A stretch of 11,395 nucleotides of DNA from the NCBI GenBank assembly GCA_000432135.1, contig HF990539.1:1-11395 (forward strand). Direction: 5' to 3'. Position numbers and translations under genes: made by a program. Position 1 is the first letter of the stretch, and each line of letters opens with the position of its first letter. Below are positions 6,953 through 11,395 of this stretch, one piece after another. The DNA comes from Firmicutes bacterium CAG:124. Lineage in GTDB: Bacteria > Bacillota > Clostridia > Oscillospirales > Oscillospiraceae. Below the pieces are notes generated by a model, which was given only the letters and a program-made list of their open reading frames with translations, was not told the origin of the DNA and ran no database searches.

Positions 6953-7597
6953 TCAGGGTGCGTCTGTGTGCCAGCGGAACCGAGATTCCGTGCCGTGCAG
7001 CAGACGGCTGATATTTTCCCGATGTGCCCAGATCACGAGCGCCGCGATGAGAAGCGACAGCACAAACACCGTCCAATTCCCCGGACAGAAGATCAGTGTT
7101 GTGACCGGGAAGCTGACTGCACCCGATACAGATCCGAGCGAGACATACCGCGTTGTGAGCCACAGCAGCGCAAACAGTCCCCAGCCGACCGCCGCAATGC
7201 GCCAGTCCAGCAGCAGCAGGAGCGTGCCGCTGCAAAGAATGCCCTTGCCGCCCTTAAAGGAATAGAACGCAGGGAAAATGTGTCCAATTACGCAGAACAG
7301 GGCGGAAAAATACTCGCCCTCCAGCCGGAGTCCCAGATACGCGTCGAATACAGCCGAGCCGAGCTTTACTGCGACAAATGCCTTGAGCATATCGACCAGT
7401 ATGACGCAGATCGCGAATTTTTCGCCGTATACGCGGTAGAAATTGGTCAGCCCCGCGTTGTGGCTGCCGTGCCTGCGAATGTCATCCCTGTAAAACAGGA
7501 ACGACGTGATGATTGCGCCGTTGCAGCAGCCCGCCAGATAAGCCCCAGCCGCGACACAGATCATCAGTGCGGTGGAAGCAAACGTCAATTCGTGCAT
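6953..7597 (-). CDS. plsY: Acyl-phosphate:glycerol-3-phosphate acyltransferase
   Basis: PlsY is an integral membrane enzyme that moves an acyl group from acyl-phosphate (made by PlsX) to glycerol-3-phosphate, giving lysophosphatidic acid, the first step of phospholipid synthesis. The protein has 214 aa, close to the usual 200-220, with several hydrophobic segments starting near residues 8-30. All three conserved cytoplasmic motifs are present: RRHGSHNAGLTNFYRVYG, GHIFPAFYSFKGGKG, and AHRENISRLLHGTE near the C-terminus. Motif 1 reads GSHNAGLTN where GSGNxGATN is most usual, an odd but conservative change. The ATG at 7597 has GGAGG six bases or so upstream. A candidate promoter lies at 7626-7654. 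The amidohydrolase gene follows 35 bases downstream. Confidence 0.95.
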   Translation of the reverse strand: MHELTFASTALMICVAAGAYLAGCCNGAIITSFLFYRDDIRRHGSHNAGLTNFYRVYGEKFAICVILVDMLKAFVAVKLGSAVFDAYLGLRLEGEYFSALFCVIGHIFPAFYSFKGGKGILCSGTLLLLLDWRIAAVGWGLFALLWLTTRYVSLGSVSGAVSFPVTTLIFCPGNWTVFVLSLLIAALVIWAHRENISRLLHGTESRFRWHTDAP

Positions 7598-7618
7598 AAA
7601 ACGCCTCCAAAGAACAGA

Positions 7619-7635
7619 TACCGGTATTTTACCGG
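7619..7635. repeat. TACCGG repeat over the plsY -10 box (possible operator)
   Basis: TACCGG occurs at 7619-7624 and 7630-7635, an 11-bp (one helical turn) step; the same bases also give an inverted repeat, CCGGTA (7621-7626) and TACCGG (7630-7635) around TTT. It covers the -10 box and the start of transcription of the candidate plsY promoter, a position suited to repression. It does not match the FapR operator I remember (TTAGTACC-type). Confidence 0.4.
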
Positions 7636-7654
7636 ATTAAAAGCCGCGATGCAA
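7626..7654 (-). promoter_or_regulatory. Candidate plsY promoter
   Basis: On the minus strand TTGCAT (7654-7649) and TAAAAT (7631-7626) are separated by 17 bases, giving a good sigma-A promoter about 30 bases ahead of the plsY ATG. It lies between the kinase terminator and plsY, so plsY does not depend on read-through from the two-component genes. Confidence 0.55.
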
Positions 7655-7693
7655 GCGAAAAATGGGCGATTCAGGCAGGATCGGGAAAATGTA

Positions 7694-7722
7694 CGAAAGA
7701 GGCCGCTGCCGAAGCAGCGGCC
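7694..7722 (-). terminator. Rho-independent terminator of the two-component operon
   Basis: GGCCGCTGC (7701-7709) pairs perfectly with GCAGCGGCC (7714-7722). On the minus strand the loop is TTCG, the very stable UUCG tetraloop, and a T-rich but interrupted tail (TCTTTCG) follows. It starts 16 bases after the kinase stop. Confidence 0.8.
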
Positions 7723-7738
7723 CTATCAGAATTCACGG

Positions 7739-9400
7739 TCATTTTGCAGCGGTGAAGTTGACGGCAATCGCCGTGCCCTTGCCGGGATCGCTCTTGAGCT
7801 CGATCTTCGCGCCGTGGTACTGTGCGGCGTGCTTGACAATGGAGAGGCCAAGACCAGTGCCGCCAACCTCCTTGGAGTGGCTCTTATCGACGCGGTAGAA
7901 GCGCTCAAACACGCGGCTCTGGTCAGCGTAGGGAATGCCGATGCCGGTATCCACGACGGAAAGCGTGGTCGTCGGTCCATTCTGCCAGACAGAAACAGCG
8001 ACATTGCCGCCCGGAACGTTATACTTGATCGCGTTGTCGCAGAGGTTATAGACCATTTCCTGTAAAAGCTGCTCGACACCCTGAATTACGGCGTGCTGCC
8101 CGGAGAGACTGAGCGTGATATTCTGCCGCTGCGCGACGGGGCGGAGGCTCTCGATCACGCCGCCCGCCAGCACATACAGGTCGACCGGCGTTTTTGCGAA
8201 GTTTGCCGTGCCCTCGTCCAGCCGGGAAAGCTGGATGATGTCGTCGACCAGATCGATCAGACGGCGGGATTCCCGGTAAATGTCGCCGGAGAATTCCTGC
8301 ATCTTTTCCTTCGGGACCATCCCCTCCTTCATAAGCTCGGCAAAGCCGGTGATGGAGGTCAGCGGCGTTTTCAGCTCATGCGAAACATTGGCCGAGAATT
8401 CGCGGCGCAGCGCCTCACGCTGTTCGCGCTCGGTCACGTCCATGAAGATCAAGATCGCGCCCGTCACGCGGCTGCCGGTAATGACCGGATTGGCATACAG
8501 CTGCCACGTGCCGCCGCCGAAGGAAAGCTCCTCGTCACCGCGCGTTCCATCCAGCGCAGCATCGACCAGCGTCAGAAGCTCACCGGAGCAGACGGCCTGA
8601 TGCAGATTTTCAGGCTTCGGCGTCCCGTCAATCCCCAGCAGACGCAGTGCGCTGCGGTTGCTGGAGAGAATGTTGCACTTATCGTCAACGATCAGAAAGC
8701 CCTCGCGCATATTCTCCGTGATCGCGTCAAACTCGCGCTGCCGCGTTGACAGCTCACTCAGCTGCGTGCGGATGGTGCGGTTCTGCTCCTGCAGGCGGGA
8801 GATCAGCGGCTGAAGCTCCGGATAGGTCGGCGTGGCGTTCGGATTATCGGGATTGATGGCGTTGATGGGCCGGACAATCTGCTTGGCCAGCCGCATGGCA
8901 AGCAGTCCGCACAGCACCAGCACCAGCACAACAATCCATAAAGACGGCTGCACCAGCATCAGCGCCATGGCCGCTACGCTCGTCTGCTTTCCGGCCACGC
9001 GGAGAACCGTCCCATCCTTCAGCAAACGCGCGTAATAGTTGTTCTTTTCCAGAATCGTGGAGGAATAGCGGTCAGACCGTCCGCTTCCCGTCTCGAAGGC
9101 CTCCTGCACCTCCGGGCGCTGAAGGTGATTCTCCATCGTATCGGCGTCCGCCATATTGTCATAGAGCACAGAGCCGTCCGGCGCGATCCACGTGATGCGC
9201 TCGTCAGACTGCATCGCGGCGAGATACTCTTCGCCGCCGCAGATCTGCATCCCCTCCGCAATGTGCTCGGCTTCGACCTCCAGAATGTCATATGCCTGCG
9301 CCTGATAGTTCGAGTACATAATGAAGAAAAAGAGCAAAATACAGGCAAGCAGAACGGTAAACCCGATCAAAAACGCGTTTCGAAATATCTTGGCCGTCAC
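7739..9400 (-). CDS. phoR: Sensor histidine kinase, PhoR-like
   Basis: A 553-aa membrane kinase that autophosphorylates and passes phosphate to the response regulator encoded just upstream. Segments: TM1 about 9-29; an extracytoplasmic domain about 30-140; TM2 about 145-168; a short, Asn/Pro-rich HAMP-like linker; a coiled stretch; a PAS domain about 222-325 (FDAITENMREGFLIVDD); the HisKA dimerisation helix pair with FSANVSHELKTPLTSI and phospho-acceptor H341; and HATPase with the N box (LCDNAIKYN, N456), G1 (VDTGIGI, D484), F box (VFERFYRVDKSHS) and G2 (GGTGLGLSI). The order TM-sensor-TM-HAMP-PAS-HisKA matches Firmicute PhoR. The GTG start at 9400 overlaps the regulator stop by four bases (GTGA) and has GGAGGTG at 9414-9408. 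The PhoR name rests on architecture plus the adjacent Pho boxes and phosphate transporter; other HAMP/PAS kinases (ResE, WalK/VicK) share the layout. Confidence 0.88.
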   Translation of the reverse strand: MTAKIFRNAFLIGFTVLLACILLFFFIMYSNYQAQAYDILEVEAEHIAEGMQICGGEEYLAAMQSDERITWIAPDGSVLYDNMADADTMENHLQRPEVQEAFETGSGRSDRYSSTILEKNNYYARLLKDGTVLRVAGKQTSVAAMALMLVQPSLWIVVLVLVLCGLLAMRLAKQIVRPINAINPDNPNATPTYPELQPLISRLQEQNRTIRTQLSELSTRQREFDAITENMREGFLIVDDKCNILSSNRSALRLLGIDGTPKPENLHQAVCSGELLTLVDAALDGTRGDEELSFGGGTWQLYANPVITGSRVTGAILIFMDVTEREQREALRREFSANVSHELKTPLTSITGFAELMKEGMVPKEKMQEFSGDIYRESRRLIDLVDDIIQLSRLDEGTANFAKTPVDLYVLAGGVIESLRPVAQRQNITLSLSGQHAVIQGVEQLLQEMVYNLCDNAIKYNVPGGNVAVSVWQNGPTTTLSVVDTGIGIPYADQSRVFERFYRVDKSHSKEVGGTGLGLSIVKHAAQYHGAKIELKSDPGKGTAIAVNFTAAK

Positions 9401-10074
9401 AGATCCTCACCTCCGATCTTATAGCCGATGCCGCGCACCGTCTCGATATAGCTGCCCGCTTCGCCGAGCTTGACGCGCAGCGTTCGGATATGCACGTCCA
9501 GCGTCCGGTTTTCCCGTTCGGACTCAAAGCCCCAGACGCGGTCCATCAGCGTTGCACGCGTCAATACGATGCCCTTGTTGCGCAGCAGCAGGCACAAAAG
9601 CTCAAATTCCTTGTTGGTCAGCATCACGTCCTTGCCGCCGACCTTGACCTCGTGGCGGTCAGGGGAGACGAACAGCAGGCCGAGCGAAAAATCGCCGCTC
9701 GTCTGCGCAGGCTCTGCTCGGCGCAGGACTGCGCGGATGCGCGCGATCAGCTCCAGCATGGAAAACGGTTTGGAAACAAAGTCGTCCGCGCCGTGGTCAA
9801 GTCCGATCACGCGGTCGTATTCCGAATTTTTCGCCGTCAGCATAATGATGGGCAGGCGTTTGGTCGCAGGCCGCGCGCGCAGCTTTTTCAGGATGGACAG
9901 GCCATCTTCTTCCGGCAGCATGATATCGAGCAGCGCCAGCTCCGGAAGCTCTGTGTCCATAGCCCGCCAGAATTCCGAAGGAAGCGCAAAGCCCTTTGAC
10001 TGAAAGCCCTGGCTGTCCAGTCCGTAGAGCACAAGTTTGCGGATGGAATCGTCGTCTTCCAGTAAATAGATCAT
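9397..10074 (-). CDS. phoP: OmpR/PhoB-family response regulator, PhoP-like
   Basis: A two-domain DNA-binding response regulator of 225 aa. The receiver (about 1-115) has the acidic pocket E6-D7-D8, phospho-acceptor D50 in LLDIMLPEEDG, T80 in IIMLTAK and K102 in FVSKPFS. The C-terminal winged helix (about 130-225) has LTNKEFELLCLLLRNKG, RATLMDRVWGFE, RTLDVHIRTLRVKLG and an ETVRGIGYKI end, the standard OmpR form. The start is set by AGGAG at 10083-10087: it lies eight bases before the ATG at 10074, whereas the GTG at 10083 would overlap it, so the shorter form is preferred. It is the first gene of the operon with the kinase. The upstream region holds TTAACA-like boxes, suggesting control of its own operon and of the divergent phosphate transporter. 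Confidence 0.9.
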   Translation of the reverse strand: MIYLLEDDDSIRKLVLYGLDSQGFQSKGFALPSEFWRAMDTELPELALLDIMLPEEDGLSILKKLRARPATKRLPIIMLTAKNSEYDRVIGLDHGADDFVSKPFSMLELIARIRAVLRRAEPAQTSGDFSLGLLFVSPDRHEVKVGGKDVMLTNKEFELLCLLLRNKGIVLTRATLMDRVWGFESERENRTLDVHIRTLRVKLGEAGSYIETVRGIGYKIGGEDL

Positions 10075-10134
10075 CTGAACCACTCCTTTTGCGAATACAA
10101 TAAAGCAGAAATGTAAAATCGTCGTTCCTCTTTA

Positions 10135-10158
10135 TGTTAAGTTTACGTGAAATGTAAA
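10135..10158 (-). promoter_or_regulatory. Possible Pho-box half sites facing phoP
   Basis: On the minus strand TTTACA (10158-10153), TTCACG (10151-10146) and TTAACA (10140-10135) lie upstream of the regulator gene. TTCACG and TTAACA are 11 bases apart start to start, as in PhoP boxes, but TTCACG is a poor match. A further TTTACA lies at 10117-10112. The set is weaker than the plus-strand boxes. Confidence 0.35.
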
Positions 10159-10171
10159 GAAAAAGCAAGAT

Positions 10172-10188
10172 TTAACATGAATTTAAGA
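10172..10188 (+). promoter_or_regulatory. PhoP box pair upstream of the phosphate transporter
   Basis: TTAACA at 10172-10177 and TTAAGA at 10183-10188 are separated by exactly five bases, the TTAACA-N5-TTAACA arrangement bound by Firmicute PhoP. If the -10 is TTTAAT at 10205-10210, this pair covers the -35 region, which is otherwise poor, as expected of an activator-dependent promoter. Confidence 0.55.
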
Positions 10189-10219
10189 TAAAAGATACAC
10201 AACATTTAATCTTCGTAAT

Positions 10220-10236
10220 TTAACATACAATTAACA
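10220..10236 (+). promoter_or_regulatory. Second PhoP box pair, perfect TTAACA direct repeats
   Basis: TTAACA occurs at 10220-10225 and again at 10231-10236, exactly 11 bases apart with a five-base spacer. This is a perfect match to the PhoP-box architecture. It lies only 20 bases before the GTG start of the transporter gene and overlaps a possible TACAAT -10 at 10226-10231, so it may repress, extend an activating PhoP array, or serve an unmapped start. Confidence 0.6.
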
Positions 10237-10255
10237 AACAGAGAGGATGTTATGT

Positions 10256-11395
10256 GTGGGTATTTCGAATGTGATCTCGCTGCTGAGCGGCATCGCGCTG
10301 TTTTTGTTCGGCATGGCCCTGATGGGGGACGGACTGAAGCAGGTCGCGGGCAATAAACTGGAGCTGATCCTGTACCGGCTGACCGGCAATCCCATCAAGG
10401 GCTTTCTGCTGGGCGCCGGCGTAACGGCGGTGATCCAGTCCTCGTCCGCCACATCGGTCATGATCGTCGGCTTTGTCAACTCCGGTATGATGAAGGTGCG
10501 GCAGGCCATTTCCATCGTGCTGGGCGCGATCCTCGGTACGTCCATCACGGGCTGGATCATCTGTCTTTCCGACATCGGCTCGACCGGAGGCTGGCTCGAC
10601 CTGTTCTCCACGGCGACGCTCACGGGCGTGATCTCGGTCATCGGCATCGTTCTGCGTATGGCGGCAAAGGACCCGGCCAAAAAGCACATCGGCGATATCC
10701 TGATGGGCTTCGCGGTCCTGATGTTCGGTATGTCCACAATGTCCGCCGCCGTTTCGCCGCTGCGCGAGGACCCGACCTTTATCCGCATCCTGACGTCCTT
10801 CTCCAATCCGTTCCTCGGCATCCTCTTCGGTACGCTGTTTACCTGCGTGCTGCAGTCCGCGTCTGCCGCAGTCGGCATTTTGCAGGCGCTCGCGTCGACC
10901 GGTATCATTGATTTTTCCATAGCGCTTCCCATCATCATGGGCATTGCCATCGGCGCGGCCATGCCGGTGCTGCTGTCCGCCATCGGCGCGTCTGTCGACG
11001 GCAAACGGACGGCCATGGTTTATCTGGTCGCCGAGGTCACGGGCGTGATCCTCTTTGCGGCGATTTATTATACGCTTGACGCGCTGATCCGCTTCCCGTT
11101 TGCCGACCGTATCATGACCAGCGTATCCATTGCGTTTGTCAATACGGTGTTCCGTTTCATCAAGGTCGTCGCGCTGCTGCCGTTTACAAAGCAGATCGAA
11201 AAGACCGTCAACTTCCTGGTGCGCGACAAGCCGCAGCAGAAGGAGGTCGAGCCGGAGGCCATGCGGCTTGAAGAACGCTTCATCCAGCATCCCGCGCTTG
11301 CCATTGAGCAAAGTCGCCTGACCATCAACGCCATGGCCGAGGAGGCCAAGCGGAATTTTGTCGAGGCAGTTGCGCTGCTGCATGGCTATTCCGAC
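10256..11395 (+). CDS. Na+/phosphate cotransporter with PhoU-like tail (3' end outside window)
   Basis: A membrane transporter, open to the end of the window (380 codons, no stop seen). It matches the Na/Pi cotransporter family (PF02690, NptA/YjbB-like), which imports or exports phosphate with sodium. The start reads GISNVISLLSGIALFLFGM, then GDGLKQVAG. Two family repeats carry the QSSSATSV motif at about residues 61-68 and QSASAAVG at about 200-207, each followed by further hydrophobic segments. From about residue 335 it becomes hydrophilic (LEERFIQHPALAIEQSRL...EEAKRNFVEAV), the beginning of the PhoU-like helical domain often fused to this family. The GTG at 10256 is preferred, with GAGAGG (10241-10246) nine bases upstream; an in-frame ATG at 10247 abuts that site and is less likely. 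It diverges from the PhoP/PhoR-like genes and has PhoP boxes upstream. Confidence 0.93.
   Translation, partial: MGISNVISLLSGIALFLFGMALMGDGLKQVAGNKLELILYRLTGNPIKGFLLGAGVTAVIQSSSATSVMIVGFVNSGMMKVRQAISIVLGAILGTSITGWIICLSDIGSTGGWLDLFSTATLTGVISVIGIVLRMAAKDPAKKHIGDILMGFAVLMFGMSTMSAAVSPLREDPTFIRILTSFSNPFLGILFGTLFTCVLQSASAAVGILQALASTGIIDFSIALPIIMGIAIGAAMPVLLSAIGASVDGKRTAMVYLVAEVTGVILFAAIYYTLDALIRFPFADRIMTSVSIAFVNTVFRFIKVVALLPFTKQIEKTVNFLVRDKPQQKEVEPEAMRLEERFIQHPALAIEQSRLTINAMAEEAKRNFVEAVALLHGYSD

Noticed and set aside
6918..7235. N-terminal extension of the amidohydrolase frame
   Set aside because: It lies inside plsY in another frame, lacks family similarity, and the ATG at 6917 has a ribosome binding site and places the HxH motif correctly.
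6968..8065. 365-codon open frame on the plus strand
   Set aside because: It runs antisense across plsY, the intergenic terminator and the kinase C-terminus, and is rich in Arg/Gln/Asp as expected of a reverse-strand shadow.
10075..10083. GTG start three codons upstream in the response regulator
   Set aside because: The AGGAG site overlaps this GTG; it is properly spaced only for the ATG at 10074.
10247..10255. ATG at 10247 (in frame) or ATG at 10252 (other frame) as transporter start
   Set aside because: The first directly abuts the GAGAGG site with no spacer; the second reads a frame without family similarity.
10250..11383. 377-codon open frame on the minus strand opposite the transporter
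   Set aside because: It is antisense to the clear Na/Pi cotransporter, low in complexity (Asp/Arg/His/Gly), with no domain.
1..11395. CRISPR array, tRNA/rRNA genes, riboswitch, insertion sequence or attachment sites
   Set aside because: I looked for spaced direct repeats, clover-leaf ends, long structured leaders and terminal inverted repeats, and saw none that could be supported.

Overview
The window looks like chromosome of a moderately GC-rich Clostridia-type Firmicute, plausibly a gut Oscillospiraceae/Ruminococcaceae relative. This is inferred from strong GGAGG-type ribosome binding sites, consensus sigma-A promoters, a PlsY acyltransferase, a PhoP/PhoR-like system with TTAACA boxes, and best recall of the protein sequences. 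No rRNA, tRNA, CRISPR array, transposase or phage gene was seen.

Layout: (1) 76-4293, plus strand: a promoter, then polA (DNA polymerase I), rimI (ribosomal-protein acetyltransferase) and tsaD (t6A tRNA modification), tightly packed and closed by a perfect 15-bp hairpin terminator. (2) 4309-5970, plus strand: a visibly more A/T-rich accessory block. It holds a possible remnant of a MarR-type regulator, a fully consensus promoter with a palindrome at the predicted transcription start, a 72-aa XRE/Cro-like repressor, an overlapping multi-pass membrane protein of DUF3169 type, and a small membrane-anchored protein with an internal, well-equipped second start. It ends in a terminator that could work in both directions. 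(3) 6087-7654, minus strand: plsY (phospholipid synthesis) followed by a TIM-barrel amidohydrolase, with a candidate promoter containing TACCGG repeats. (4) 7694-10158, minus strand: a response regulator and sensor kinase overlapping by 4 bp, best read as PhoP/PhoR, with a UUCG-loop terminator. (5) 10172-11395, plus strand: a divergently transcribed Na+/phosphate cotransporter with a PhoU-like tail, cut by the window end.

How the parts fit: the intergenic region between the response regulator and the transporter has TTAACA hexamers at an 11-bp period, the known architecture of Firmicute PhoP boxes. This ties the two-component system and the transporter into one phosphate-starvation unit. The XRE/DUF3169 block looks like a self-regulated membrane module placed between housekeeping genes; its function is unknown. 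Nothing here amounts to a clearly new defence or mobile system. The most interesting parts are the XRE-DUF3169-small protein module with its operator, and the Pho-box-bearing divergent promoter.
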